Below are positions 1-8,800 of a stretch of DNA of 64,000 nucleotides, one piece after another. The notes under the pieces were generated by a model that did no database searches, was not told the DNA's origin, and worked only from the letters and a program-made list of their open reading frames with translations. The DNA lies in the NCBI RefSeq assembly GCF_000067205.1, contig NC_010170.1, forward strand, positions 2,108,001-2,172,000, in the 5' to 3' direction. The position numbers and the translations under genes were made by a program. Every line of letters begins with the position of its first letter. The stretch's first letter is position 1. This stretch comes from Bordetella petrii (lineage in GTDB: Bacteria > Pseudomonadota > Gammaproteobacteria > Burkholderiales > Burkholderiaceae_B).

Positions 1-764
1 CCGAGCGCGCCGCCCACCGGGCCGCGCTCATCGAGCACCTCGAACGCCACCGCGACATCCTCGACGAAGACGGCCAGCGGCGCCTGTACAGCAACCCGCT
101 GCGCGTGCTCGACACCAAGAATCCGGCCATGCAGGCCATGGCCGACAGCGCGCCGCGCCTGTTCGATTTCCTGGGTGACGAATCTCGAGCCCACTTTGAT
201 GGCCTGTGCCAGTTGCTGGCCGATGCCGGCATCGAATACCGGCTCAATCCGCGCCTGGTGCGCGGGCTCGACTACTACAACCTGACCGTCTTCGAATGGG
301 TTACCGACCGCCTGGGGGCGCAGGGCACGGTGTGTGGCGGCGGCCGCTACGACGGCCTGATCGAGCTGCTGGGCGGCAAGCCCGCGCCCGCGGTCGGTTT
401 CGCCATTGGCATGGAGCGCCTGCTCGACCTCTGGGAACAAAGCGTGCCGCCGGCGCCCACGCCCGAATGCGAGGTCTACGTGGTGCACCAGGGCGAAGCG
501 GCGCAGCGCCTGGCCGCGCGCGTCGGCGAGCAACTGCGCGACGCCGGTCTGTCGGTCATCGTGCATGCCGGCTCGTCCGGTTTCAAATCGCAATTCAAGC
601 GGGCCGACGCCAGCGGCGCCCGTGTTGCGGTTATTCTTGGCAGCGATGAAGTGGCCGCCGGCACCGCCAGCGTGAAGTTCTTGCGTGCCGACGCAGCCGG
701 CGAAGCCGCGCAGCAGCAGGTCGCGCTGGACCGCCTGGCCGACGTTTTGAAATCCAAGGGTTAG
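1..764 (+). CDS. hisS: Histidyl-tRNA synthetase, C-terminal part (5' end outside window)
   Basis: Charges tRNA-His with histidine in the cytoplasm. The open frame runs from base 3 to the TAG at 762-764, giving the last 253 residues; the N-terminal catalytic part lies to the left of the window. Visible signatures are the HisRS-specific LVRGLDYYNLTVFEW stretch, the glycine-rich CGGGRYDGL stretch, class II motif 3 (AVGFAIGMERL) and a C-terminal anticodon-binding domain of about 100 residues (from CEVYVVHQGE to VKFLRAD). The next gene starts 2 nt after the stop, so it is co-transcribed with yfgM and bamB. This order is common in proteobacteria. No sign of damage in the visible part. Confidence 0.97.
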   Translation, partial: ERAAHRAALIEHLERHRDILDEDGQRRLYSNPLRVLDTKNPAMQAMADSAPRLFDFLGDESRAHFDGLCQLLADAGIEYRLNPRLVRGLDYYNLTVFEWVTDRLGAQGTVCGGGRYDGLIELLGGKPAPAVGFAIGMERLLDLWEQSVPPAPTPECEVYVVHQGEAAQRLAARVGEQLRDAGLSVIVHAGSSGFKSQFKRADASGARVAVILGSDEVAAGTASVKFLRADAAGEAAQQQVALDRLADVLKSKG

Positions 765-765
765 C

Positions 766-1404
766 ATGGCATACGATCTCGAAGAACAGGAACAACTCGA
801 CGCAATCAAGGCCTGGTGGGCGCGCTACGGCACGCTCGTGGTGACCCTTGCGGCCATCGCCGCGCTGGCCTGGGGCGGCTGGTGGGGCTGGAAGGCCTAC
901 CAGACGCATCGGGCCAACCAGGCCATGGGCTACTTCGAGGCCCTCGAAGACGCCGCCCGCCTGGGAGGCACGGATTCCACCGTGCGCATCAAGGCCGCGG
1001 CCTCGACCTTGCGCAGCGACTACCCGTCCACGGGCTACGCGGCGCGCGGCGCCCTGGTGGCCGCCCATGCGCTCGAACAGCAGAACGACATCGCCGGCGC
1101 GCGTGAACAGCTCGAATGGCTGGCCGGCCAGTCCAAGCAGGCCGCGCTGCAGCCGGTGGCGCGCGTGCGCCTGGCCGGCCTGCTGCTCGACCAGAAGCAA
1201 TACGACGCCGCCCTGGCGCAGCTCGATAACCCCCCGGCGGCGTTCGCCGCGCTGTATGCCGATCGCCGCGGCGACATCCTGGCCGCCCAGGGCAAGCCTG
1301 AAGATGCCCGCAAGGCCTGGCAAGCCGCGCTCGACGGGCTTGCCGCCAACGACCCCCTGCGGCAGGCCGTGCAATTGAAACTGGATGCCCTCAGCGGAGC
1401 CTGA
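766..1404 (+). CDS. yfgM: YfgM-like tetratricopeptide membrane protein (SecYEG ancillary subunit family)
   Basis: 212 residues. A short cytoplasmic N-terminus (MAYDLEEQEQLDAIKAWW) is followed by one membrane segment (about residues 24-46, rich in A, L and W) and an alanine-rich helical periplasmic part that looks like TPR repeats (QYDAALAQLDNPP, GKPEDARKAWQAAL). In the known family the protein sits at the Sec translocon and works with periplasmic chaperones. The N-terminal EEQEQLDAIKAWW pattern and the position between hisS and bamB are typical. ATG lies 2 nt after the hisS stop, suggesting translational coupling. Function is taken from the family, not shown by the sequence itself. Confidence 0.88.
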   Translation: MAYDLEEQEQLDAIKAWWARYGTLVVTLAAIAALAWGGWWGWKAYQTHRANQAMGYFEALEDAARLGGTDSTVRIKAAASTLRSDYPSTGYAARGALVAAHALEQQNDIAGAREQLEWLAGQSKQAALQPVARVRLAGLLLDQKQYDAALAQLDNPPAAFAALYADRRGDILAAQGKPEDARKAWQAALDGLAANDPLRQAVQLKLDALSGA

Positions 1405-1408
1405 TCGT

Positions 1409-2566
1409 ATGTTTAATTTCCGTCCCGGCCGCATGTGGCGCGGCGCAGCCCTGGCCGCCAGCCTGCTCGCGCTGGCCGGCTGCTCGATGTTCTCCAGCAA
1501 CGACGACCGCTACGAGCCCGCGCCTCTTACCGAGTACGCGCCGGGCATGTCGGTGCGCACCATCTGGTCCACGTCGGTGGGCAGCGGCTCCGGTTTCGGC
1601 TTCGTGCCCGTCGTTGTCGGCGACGCGGTCTATGCCGCCACGCCCGACGGCTCGGTCGCCAAGCTTGAGCTGGCCAGCGGCCGGGTGCTCTGGAAAGCCG
1701 ATGCCGACACCAAGCTGTCGGCCGGCGTCGGCAGCGACGGCGCCACCACCGTCGTCGCCTCGCCGCTGGGCGCGGTCATCGCCTTCGACGACACCGGCAA
1801 GGTCAAATGGAAGGCTCAGGCTTCCAGCGACGTCGCCATTCCTCCGGTCGTCGGCTACGGCGCTGTCGTGGTGCGCAGCGGCGACTACCGCATCCAGGCG
1901 TTCAACATCGAGAACGGCGAGCGTCTCTGGAGCCTGCAACGTCCGGGGCCGGCGCTGGCCTTGCGCAGCAACGCGCAAATGATCATGGCCGAAGGGCTGG
2001 TCATTACCGGCCTGCCGGGCGGCAAGCTGCTGGCCATCAACGTCGGCAGCGGCAACGTGCAATGGGAAGGCACCGTGGCCACCCCGCGCGGCGCCAGCGA
2101 CCTCGAACGCCTCACCGACGTCGTGGGCGCGCCGCGCATCGCCGGCAACCTGCTGTGCGCGGTCGCCTACCAGGGCCGCATTGTGTGCTTCGATGTCACC
2201 CAGGGCGGACGGCCGTTGTGGGCCAAGGAATTCTCCAGCGCCAGCGGCATGGCGCTGGACAACCAGTTCGCCTACGCGCCCGACCAGCACGGCGTGGTCA
2301 GCGCATTCGCGCTCGACAGCGGCACCAATGTCTGGAAGCAGGCCGCCCTGAAGAATCGCAAACTGACCTCGCCGGCCGCGTTGGGCGGCGCCGTGGCTGT
2401 CGGTGATTTCGACGGCTACGTCCATTTCCTGTCGCGCAGCGACGGCAGCCTGCTGGCCCGCCTGTCGGTGGGCGGCGGGGCCATCGTCTCGCCCCTGCAA
2501 ACCACGCCGCAAGGCCTGTTGGTGCAGAACGGCAACGGCAATCTCGTGCTGATCGGCACCAACTAA
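1409..2566 (+). CDS. bamB: Outer membrane assembly lipoprotein BamB
   Basis: 385-residue lipoprotein of the BAM complex, which inserts beta-barrel proteins into the outer membrane. A signal peptide ends in the lipobox LALAGC, with Cys25 as the lipidated residue. The rest consists of repeated PQQ-like beta-propeller blades, each with a G-x-V/L-x-W type motif (SGRVLWKADAD, TGKVKWKAQAS, NGERLWSLQRP, SGNVQWEGTV). The ATG at 1409 is chosen over an in-frame ATG at 1385 because it puts the signal peptide at the N-terminus and lies just after the yfgM stop. Length and blade pattern fit the family. der follows after 23 nt. Confidence 0.95.
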   Translation: MFNFRPGRMWRGAALAASLLALAGCSMFSSNDDRYEPAPLTEYAPGMSVRTIWSTSVGSGSGFGFVPVVVGDAVYAATPDGSVAKLELASGRVLWKADADTKLSAGVGSDGATTVVASPLGAVIAFDDTGKVKWKAQASSDVAIPPVVGYGAVVVRSGDYRIQAFNIENGERLWSLQRPGPALALRSNAQMIMAEGLVITGLPGGKLLAINVGSGNVQWEGTVATPRGASDLERLTDVVGAPRIAGNLLCAVAYQGRIVCFDVTQGGRPLWAKEFSSASGMALDNQFAYAPDQHGVVSAFALDSGTNVWKQAALKNRKLTSPAALGGAVAVGDFDGYVHFLSRSDGSLLARLSVGGGAIVSPLQTTPQGLLVQNGNGNLVLIGTN

Positions 2567-2589
2567 CTTTTCAATCTGCCAGTCCTACC

Positions 2590-3945
2590 GTGTCTTTCAA
2601 GCCCGTCGTCGCCCTGGTCGGCCGCCCCAATGTGGGCAAGTCGACCCTCTTCAACCGCCTGACGCGTTCGCGCGCGGCGCTGGTTGCCGATTATTCCGGC
2701 CTGACGCGCGATCGCCACTACGGCGAGGGCAGGGTGGGCGACACGCCCTTCATCGTCATCGACACCGGCGGTTTCGAGCCGGTGGCCAAGACGGGCATCC
2801 TGCGCGAAATGGCGCGCCAGACCCGCCAGGCCATCGCCGAGGCCGACGTGGTGGTGTTCCTGGTCGACGCGCGCGCCGGCGTCAACGCGCACGACCACGA
2901 AATCGCGCAGTTGCTCCGTAAATCTGGCCAGCAGCGCGTGGTGTTGGCGGTCAACAAGGCCGAAGGCATGGGCGTGGGCAATGCCACCAGCGAGTTTCAC
3001 GAACTCGGCCTGGGCACGCCATATCCGATTTCCGCCGCGCATGGCGACGGCATCGTCGATCTCATCGGCCTGGCCCTGCAAGACCTGGTCGAGCCCGAGC
3101 CCGAACCGGCCCCTGACGCCGCCGACCTGCCGCCCGACCATCGCATCAAGCTTGCCATCGTGGGCCGCCCCAACGTGGGCAAGTCCACGCTCATCAACAC
3201 GCTGCTGGGCGAAGAGCGCGTCATCGCCTTCGACCTGCCGGGCACCACCCGCGACGCCATCGAGATCGATTTCGAGCGCGACGGCCGCAAGTACACCCTG
3301 ATCGACACGGCCGGCCTGCGCCGCCGCGGCAAGGTGTTCGAGGCTGTCGAGAAATTCTCCGTCATCAAGACGCTGCAGGCCATCGAGGCCAGCAACGTGG
3401 TGCTGCTGATGCTCGATGCCCAGACCGAGGTTTCCGAGCAAGACGCCCACATTGCCGGGTTCGTGCTCGAAACCGGCCGGGCGGTGGTGGTGGCCATCAA
3501 CAAATGGGACGGCCTCGACATCGACCAGCGCGAGCGCATCGAACGCGAGTTCCGGCGCAAGCTGCGCTTCCTGTCGTTCGCGCCTACCCACACCATCTCG
3601 GCCCTGAAGGGCCAGGGCATCAAGCCGGTGCTCAAGTCGGTGGTGGCCGCGCATGCCGCCGCCTTCGCCAAGCTGTCCACGCCCAAGCTCACGCGCGAGC
3701 TGCATGCCGCCGTCGAGCAGCAGCCGCCGCCGCGCAAAGGCATTTTCCGGCCCAAGATGCGCTATGCGCACCAGGGCGGGCAGAATCCGCCGCTGGTCAT
3801 CATCCACGGCAATGCGCTCGACGCCATTCCCGATTCTTACCGCCGCTACCTGGAAACCCGTTTCCGCGAGGCTTTCAAGCTGGACGGCACGCCGCTGCGT
3901 ATCGAGTTCAAGTCGTCGCGCAATCCCTACACGCAGGAAAGCTGA
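2590..3945 (+). CDS. der: Ribosome biogenesis GTPase Der (EngA)
   Basis: 451 residues, with two GTPase domains in tandem and a C-terminal KH-like domain; needed for maturation of the 50S subunit. Two identical P-loops (GRPNVGKST) occur at about residues 11 and 193, each followed by its G3 motif (DTGG, DTAG). The second G4 motif is canonical (NKWD), while the first reads NKAE, with Glu at the usual Asp position. The KH-like end contains the PPRKGIFRPKMRYAHQGG stretch. The start is GTG at 2590, the only reasonable start ahead of the first P-loop. It sits between bamB and hisC with very short gaps, so it is probably part of the hisS-bamB transcript. Confidence 0.97.
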   Translation: MSFKPVVALVGRPNVGKSTLFNRLTRSRAALVADYSGLTRDRHYGEGRVGDTPFIVIDTGGFEPVAKTGILREMARQTRQAIAEADVVVFLVDARAGVNAHDHEIAQLLRKSGQQRVVLAVNKAEGMGVGNATSEFHELGLGTPYPISAAHGDGIVDLIGLALQDLVEPEPEPAPDAADLPPDHRIKLAIVGRPNVGKSTLINTLLGEERVIAFDLPGTTRDAIEIDFERDGRKYTLIDTAGLRRRGKVFEAVEKFSVIKTLQAIEASNVVLLMLDAQTEVSEQDAHIAGFVLETGRAVVVAINKWDGLDIDQRERIEREFRRKLRFLSFAPTHTISALKGQGIKPVLKSVVAAHAAAFAKLSTPKLTRELHAAVEQQPPPRKGIFRPKMRYAHQGGQNPPLVIIHGNALDAIPDSYRRYLETRFREAFKLDGTPLRIEFKSSRNPYTQES

Positions 3946-3948
3946 TTC

Positions 3949-5022
3949 ATGAGCCGCTACTGGAGTCCCGTCGTCGGGACACTCAGTCCCTACGTGCCGG
4001 GCGAGCAGCCCAAGCTGCAAGACCTGGTCAAGCTGAACACCAACGAACACCCGTTCGGCCCGTCGCCCAAGGTACTGCAGGCCCTGCGCGCGGCCTGCGA
4101 CGACAGCCTGAAGCTGTATCCCGATCCCGGCTCCGAGCGGCTGCGGCAGGCCATCGCCGCCTATTGCCAGGTCCAGCCCGAACAGGTCTTCGTGGGCAAC
4201 GGCTCCGACGAAGTGCTGGCGCACGCGTTCCAGGCGCTGCTCAAGCACGACGGCCCGCTGCTGTTTCCCGACATCACCTACAGCTTCTATCCGGTGTATT
4301 GCGGCCTGTACCAAATCGCCGGCCAGGCGGTTGCGCTCACCGAAGATTTCTGTATCGATGTGCAAGATTACCTGCCGGCCGCCGGGCGCGCGGCGGGCGG
4401 CATTATTTTCCCCAACCCCAATGCGCCAACCGGCCGCGCGCTGGCCCTGGGCGACGTCGAACGCATCGTGGCGGCCAACCCCGACATTCCGGTGGTCATC
4501 GACGAAGCCTATGTCGATTTCGGGGCCGAGTCGGCTGTGGGGCTGGTGTCCCGCTACGACAATCTGCTGGTCGTCCAGACGCTGTCCAAATCGCGTTCGC
4601 TGGCCGGCCTGCGGGTGGGGTTCGCCATCGGCAGCAGGGTGCTCATTGAAGCGCTCGAGCGCGTCAAGAACAGCTTCAATTCCTATCCCATCGACCGGCT
4701 GGCCGAAGCCGGCGCCGTGGCGGCCATCGAAGACACGGCGTATTTCGAGCGCACCCGCCAGGCCGTGATCGCCACGCGCGAAACCCTGGCCGGCCAGTTG
4801 CAAGAGCTGGGTTTTCAGGTGCTGCCATCGGCCGCCAATTTCCTCTTCGCCCGCCACCCCGGGCACGACGGCGCCGCCTTGGCCGCGGCGCTGCGCGAGC
4901 GCAGCATCATCGTGCGCCATTTCAGGCAGGCGCGCATCGACCAGTTCCTGCGCATAACCGTGGGCACCGAGACCCAATGCGCGCGGCTGGTCGAGGCTTT
5001 GCAGGCCATTTTGGCGGACTGA
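3949..5022 (+). CDS. hisC: Histidinol-phosphate aminotransferase
   Basis: 357-residue PLP-dependent aminotransferase that converts imidazole acetol-phosphate to histidinol-phosphate in histidine synthesis. Features of fold type I aminotransferases are present: LNTNEHPFGPSP near the N-terminus, VGNGSDEVL, PNPNAPTG, the IDEAYVDF aspartate motif, and the PLP lysine in TLSKSRSLAGLRVG at about residue 214. The start is 3 nt after the der stop. Only hisC and hisZ of the pathway occur in this window, so the rest of the his genes are elsewhere. Proteins of this subfamily can have side activity on aromatic amino acids; the sequence does not decide that. Confidence 0.94.
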   Translation: MSRYWSPVVGTLSPYVPGEQPKLQDLVKLNTNEHPFGPSPKVLQALRAACDDSLKLYPDPGSERLRQAIAAYCQVQPEQVFVGNGSDEVLAHAFQALLKHDGPLLFPDITYSFYPVYCGLYQIAGQAVALTEDFCIDVQDYLPAAGRAAGGIIFPNPNAPTGRALALGDVERIVAANPDIPVVIDEAYVDFGAESAVGLVSRYDNLLVVQTLSKSRSLAGLRVGFAIGSRVLIEALERVKNSFNSYPIDRLAEAGAVAAIEDTAYFERTRQAVIATRETLAGQLQELGFQVLPSAANFLFARHPGHDGAALAAALRERSIIVRHFRQARIDQFLRITVGTETQCARLVEALQAILAD

Positions 5023-5169
5023 AAAACCGGCCGGGGCCTGGCTTCGCTTGTCCTGACACCTTATGAAAGAATTTGCCCCTCGGGGCAAGTGGCACGGGCC
5101 GGGAAAACCCTGTAGAGTACATATTTCGGCGTCTGCCACCACTCAAAACAATCAATTGGAGCCTGGCCA

Positions 5170-5406
5170 ATGAGCAATAAAGGGCAAACTCTGCAAGATC
5201 CGTTTCTGAACACGCTGCGCAAAGAACATGTGCCCGTGTCCATCTATCTGGTAAACGGCATCAAGCTGCAAGGGCAAATAGAATCTTTCGATCAATATGT
5301 GGTGCTGCTGCGCAATACCGTGACGCAAATGGTGTACAAGCATGCCATTTCCACGGTCGTTCCGGCACGCGCTGTCAATTTCCAGGTGGATGTTCCCGCT
5401 GAATAA
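5170..5406 (+). CDS. hfq: RNA chaperone Hfq
   Basis: 78-residue Sm-like protein that forms hexamers and pairs small RNAs with mRNAs. The Sm1 motif (QDPFLNTLRKEHVPVSIYLVNGIKLQGQIESFD) and the Sm2 core (YKHAIST with VVPARAV) are intact, and the C-terminus is short, as in other betaproteobacteria. The ribosome site ttggagcc lies just ahead of the ATG. The 147 nt upstream contain a small hairpin (ttgcccc/ggggcaa, around 5073-5087) and a weak -10-like tagagt at 5113. It leads the conserved order hfq-hflX-hflK-hflC. Confidence 0.98.
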   Translation: MSNKGQTLQDPFLNTLRKEHVPVSIYLVNGIKLQGQIESFDQYVVLLRNTVTQMVYKHAISTVVPARAVNFQVDVPAE

Positions 5407-5487
5407 TCATCAGGCTCCGGCTGTACCTTTTCCTGCCCGCCGCACGGCTCGTGTCGGCGGGCATTTTCGCAGTGGCGGGGCGGGTTC

Positions 5488-6594
5488 ATGCGCGCGTTGA
5501 TCATCAGTGTTGACCTGGGCAGTCCCGATTTCCTGGCGCATGCCGAAGAATTCGCCATGCTGGCGCGCGGGGCAGGGGCCGAGATCGTCGGCACCGTCAC
5601 GGTGCGGCGCGACCGCCCCGACGCCAAATTCTTCATCGGCTCCGGCAAGGTCCAGGAAGCCGTGGCCATGGCCGGCGCGCTGCTGGCCGACCTGGTCCTG
5701 TTCGACCAACCCCTGTCGCCTGCCCAGCAGCGCAACCTCGAGCGCGAGTTCAACCTGCGCGTGGTCGACCGGGTGGCCCTCATTCTCGATATCTTCGCGC
5801 TGCGCGCCAAAAGCCACGAGGGCAAGTTGCAGGTCGAGCTGGCGCAGCTGCAGCACCTGGTCACCCGCCTGACCCGCCTCTGGACCCACCTCGAGCGCCA
5901 GCGCGGCGGTATCGGCATGCGCGGGCCGGGCGAATCCCAGCTCGAAATGGACCGCCGCATGATCGGCGCCAAGGTCAAGGTGCTGCGCGAACGGCTCGAC
6001 CGGGTAGAGCGCCAGCGGGTCACGCAGCGGCGCGCCCGGGCGCGCGGCGGAGCGCTGTCGGTGTCGTTGGTGGGGTACACCAACGCAGGCAAGTCCACGC
6101 TGTTCAATGCCTTGACGCGGGCCGGCGCCTACGCGGCCGACCAGCTGTTCGCCACCCTGGACACCACCACGCGCCGCATCTGGATCGAGGGCACGGGGTC
6201 GGTGGTGTTGTCCGACACCGTGGGGTTCATCCGCGACCTGCCGCCCAACCTGATCGCCGCGTTCCGCGCCACGCTCGAAGAAACCATCCACGCCGACCTC
6301 CTGCTGCATGTCGTCGATGCCGCCAGCCCGCAGCGCGACGAGCAGATCGCCGAGGTCAACAAGGTGCTGGCCGAAATCGGGGCGGGTTCGATTCCCACCA
6401 TTCTGGTGCACAACAAGATCGACCGCGCCGGGCTGGCCCCCCGGATCGAACGCAATGCCCATGGTACGATTGCGCGAGTATTCGTAAGCGCTACCGAGCG
6501 CGCCGGTCTGGATGCGTTGCGCGGGGCAATTGCAGAGATCGGCCAGATTGTGGGAAACAATGCCTCGAATCACCAAACTCTTCAATCTGAATGA
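5488..6594 (+). CDS. hflX: GTPase HflX
   Basis: 368-residue GTPase that binds the 50S subunit and splits stalled ribosomes under stress. The N-terminal HflX-specific domain ends in a coiled region containing the GGIGMRGPGESQLE signature; then comes the G domain with P-loop GYTNAGKST at about residue 196, the DTVGFIRDLP G3 region and NKID. Its 3' end overlaps hflK by 35 nt, so the two genes are translationally linked. Start ATG at 5488 is the first in-frame ATG ahead of the conserved MRALIISVD opening. Confidence 0.96.
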   Translation: MRALIISVDLGSPDFLAHAEEFAMLARGAGAEIVGTVTVRRDRPDAKFFIGSGKVQEAVAMAGALLADLVLFDQPLSPAQQRNLEREFNLRVVDRVALILDIFALRAKSHEGKLQVELAQLQHLVTRLTRLWTHLERQRGGIGMRGPGESQLEMDRRMIGAKVKVLRERLDRVERQRVTQRRARARGGALSVSLVGYTNAGKSTLFNALTRAGAYAADQLFATLDTTTRRIWIEGTGSVVLSDTVGFIRDLPPNLIAAFRATLEETIHADLLLHVVDAASPQRDEQIAEVNKVLAEIGAGSIPTILVHNKIDRAGLAPRIERNAHGTIARVFVSATERAGLDALRGAIAEIGQIVGNNASNHQTLQSE

Positions 6595-7837
6595 CCCAGG
6601 CTGGGGTCGCGGCAACAACAATGGCTCCGAGCCGCCCAAGCGCCCCAAGGGCAACAGCGACGGTCCGCCCGATCTCGACGAGGTCTGGCGCGATTTCAAC
6701 AACCGCGTCGGCTCGCTGTTCGGGCGCAAGGGCGGGGGCGGCGGCAACCGCGGCGGCATGACCCCGCCGTCGCCGCGCGGCGCCCGCATCGGCCTGGGCG
6801 TCATTGCCCTGGTGCTGGTGCTCCTGTGGCTGGCCAGCGGGTTTTTCATCGTCCAGGAAGGCCAGGTCGCGGTCGTGACCCAGTTCGGCAAATACAAGAG
6901 CACCGCCGCGCCGGGCTTCCAGTGGCGCCTGCCTTACCCCATCCAGAACGCCGAAACCGTCAACATTTCGCAGTTGCGCACGTTTGAAGTGGGCTTTCGC
7001 GGCAGCTCGCGCAACAAGGTGCTGCCCGAAGCCCTCATGCTCACCACCGACGAGAACATCGTCGACATGCAGTTCGTAGTGCAATACCGCCTGCGAGCCG
7101 ACGGCGCGCCCGATTACCTTTTCAACATGCGCGACCCCGACGAATCGGTGCGCCAGGCCGCCGAGACCGCCATGCGCGAAATCGTCGGCAAGAAGCCCAT
7201 GGACTTCGTCCTGTACGAAGGCCGTACCGAAGTCGCCGTCGAGGTGCAAAACCTGATGCAGCAGATCCTCGACCGCTACCAGTCGGGCATCCAGGTCAGC
7301 ACCGTCGCCATCCAGAACGTGCAACCGCCCGAGCAGGTGCAGGCCGCGTTCGACGACGCGGTCAAGGCCGGCCAGGACCGCGAGCGCCAGATCAACGAAG
7401 GCCAGGCCTACGCCAACCAGGTCATTCCCATGGCCGGCGGGCAGGCTTCGCGCATGCTCGAGCAGGCCGAGGGCTACAAGGCCAAGGTCATCGGCGACGC
7501 CCGCGGCGACGCGGCGCGCTTCACCAGCATCCTGGCCGAGTACGAAAAGGCGCCCAAGATCATGCGCGAGCGCATGTACCTGGAAACCATGCAGCAGATC
7601 TTCTCACGGGCCAGCAAGGTCATGGTCGACACCAAGAACAGCAACAACATGCTGTACCTGCCGCTCGACAAGATTATGCAGCAGGCCGCGCGCGACGCAT
7701 CGGTCAAGCCGACCGCGCTGCCCGGCGCCAGCCAGCCCACCGTACCGCAGCCGCCTGCGCGCAGCACCGGCGCAAGCTCGTCCGGCAATACTGGCAGCAG
7801 CAGCAACACGCTGTCTCGCGACCGCCTGTCGCGTTAA
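6560..7837 (+). CDS. hflK: FtsH protease modulator HflK
   Basis: 425-residue inner membrane SPFH-family protein that pairs with HflC and surrounds the FtsH protease. A glycine- and asparagine-rich cytoplasmic N-terminus (GWGRGNNN; GGGGGNRGG) precedes one membrane segment (about residues 75-98), then the band 7/SPFH domain and a helical region, ending in a Pro/Ser-rich tail. The ATG at 6560 is chosen over an in-frame start at 6512 because MPRITKLFNLNDPGWG is the usual HflK opening; it lies inside the end of hflX. hflC follows after 18 nt behind a strong ribosome site (ggagga). Confidence 0.96.
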   Translation: MPRITKLFNLNDPGWGRGNNNGSEPPKRPKGNSDGPPDLDEVWRDFNNRVGSLFGRKGGGGGNRGGMTPPSPRGARIGLGVIALVLVLLWLASGFFIVQEGQVAVVTQFGKYKSTAAPGFQWRLPYPIQNAETVNISQLRTFEVGFRGSSRNKVLPEALMLTTDENIVDMQFVVQYRLRADGAPDYLFNMRDPDESVRQAAETAMREIVGKKPMDFVLYEGRTEVAVEVQNLMQQILDRYQSGIQVSTVAIQNVQPPEQVQAAFDDAVKAGQDRERQINEGQAYANQVIPMAGGQASRMLEQAEGYKAKVIGDARGDAARFTSILAEYEKAPKIMRERMYLETMQQIFSRASKVMVDTKNSNNMLYLPLDKIMQQAARDASVKPTALPGASQPTVPQPPARSTGASSSGNTGSSSNTLSRDRLSR

Positions 7838-7855
7838 CCCGGAGGAGCCCAGAAC

Positions 7856-8746
7856 ATGCAACGCTTCATGCCCATCCTGGTCGGCCTCCTGTTGGTGCTG
7901 GCCGCCCTTTCTTCCTGCGTATTCATCGTGCGCGAGCGCGACTACGCCCTGGTGTTCTCGCTGGGTGAAGTGCGCAAGGTCATCAGCGAGCCCGGCCTGT
8001 ACTTCAAGGCCCCGCCTCCGTTCCAGAACGTCGTCACCATCGACAAGCGCATTCTCACCATCGAATCGAGCGACGCCGAGCGCATCCAGACTTCCGAAAA
8101 AAAGAACTTGCTGATCGACTCCTACGTCAAGTGGCGCATCGCCGACCCCCGGCTGTACTACGTCACGTTTGGCGGCAACGAGCGTGCCGCGCAAGAGCGG
8201 CTGCAGGCGCAGATCCGCGACGCGCTCAACGCCTCGGTCAACGTGCGCACCGTCAAGGAAGTCGTGTCGGCCGAGCGCGACAAGATCATGAGCGAAATCC
8301 TCTCCACCGTGGCCAAGCGGGCCGAACCGCTGGGCGTCGAGGTGGTCGACGTGCGCCTGCGCCGCATCGAGTTCGCGCCCGAGATCTCCGAATCGGTCTA
8401 TCGCCGCATGGAAGCCGAGCGTACCCGCGTGGCCAATGAACTGCGCTCGATCGGCGCGGCCGAAAGCGAGAAAATCCGCGCCGAGGCCGACCGCCAGCGT
8501 GAAGTCATCCTGGCCGACGCCTATGCCAAGGCGCAGACCGTCATGGGGCAAGGCGATGCCGAGGCCAGCGGGCTGTACGCCGCCGCCTTCGGCAAAGACC
8601 CCGATTTCTACACGTTCTACAAGAGCCTGGAAGCCTATCGGTCGTCGTTCTCGAATTCCAGCGACGTGCTGGTGGTCGACCCCAGCTCGGAATACTTCCA
8701 GTTCCTGAAAAGCTCCACCGGCCAGGCGGCCCCCGCGGCCAAGTAA
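7856..8746 (+). CDS. hflC: FtsH protease modulator HflC
   Basis: 296 residues, partner of HflK. An N-terminal membrane anchor (MQRFMPILVGLLLVLAALSSC...) is followed by an SPFH domain (FSLGEVRKVISEPGLYFKAP is the opening) and a long helical stretch rich in Glu, Arg and Ala (AESEKIRAEADRQREVILADAYAKAQ). Ribosome site cggaggag lies 8 nt ahead of the ATG. A GC-rich palindrome directly follows the stop, and a group II intron begins 65 nt further on. Confidence 0.96.
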   Translation: MQRFMPILVGLLLVLAALSSCVFIVRERDYALVFSLGEVRKVISEPGLYFKAPPPFQNVVTIDKRILTIESSDAERIQTSEKKNLLIDSYVKWRIADPRLYYVTFGGNERAAQERLQAQIRDALNASVNVRTVKEVVSAERDKIMSEILSTVAKRAEPLGVEVVDVRLRRIEFAPEISESVYRRMEAERTRVANELRSIGAAESEKIRAEADRQREVILADAYAKAQTVMGQGDAEASGLYAAAFGKDPDFYTFYKSLEAYRSSFSNSSDVLVVDPSSEYFQFLKSSTGQAAPAAK

Positions 8747-8750
8747 CCGG

Positions 8751-8776
8751 GCAGGGCGCCGGTGCCGGCGCCCTGC
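8751..8776 (+). terminator. GC-rich hairpin after hflC
   Basis: Arms gcagggcgccgg and ccggcgccctgc form a perfect 12-bp palindrome with a 2-nt centre, starting 5 nt after the hflC stop. There is no T run, so it may be a weak terminator or an RNA 3'-end stabiliser. Confidence 0.5.
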
Positions 8777-8794
8777 ACATACGTCCAAACCATG

Positions 8795-8800
8795 TACAAT
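8795..8800 (+). promoter_or_regulatory. -10-like box (tacaat) just upstream of the intron
   Basis: tacaat resembles a sigma-70 -10 box; a loose -35-like tgcaca sits 15 nt upstream, partly inside the hflC hairpin. Before the intron arrived this could have driven hisZ or a short RNA ending at the terminator at 11669-11708. Prediction only. Confidence 0.35.

Noticed and set aside
5085..5110. Sigma-54 promoter ahead of hfq
   Set aside because: tggcac is followed by ggga instead of ttgc at the -12 element, so it does not fit the consensus.
2563..5142. 859-codon open frame antisense to der and hisC
   Set aside because: It mirrors conserved der and hisC codons; open antisense frames are common in GC-rich DNA with strong third-position bias, and its translation is low-complexity without family motifs.
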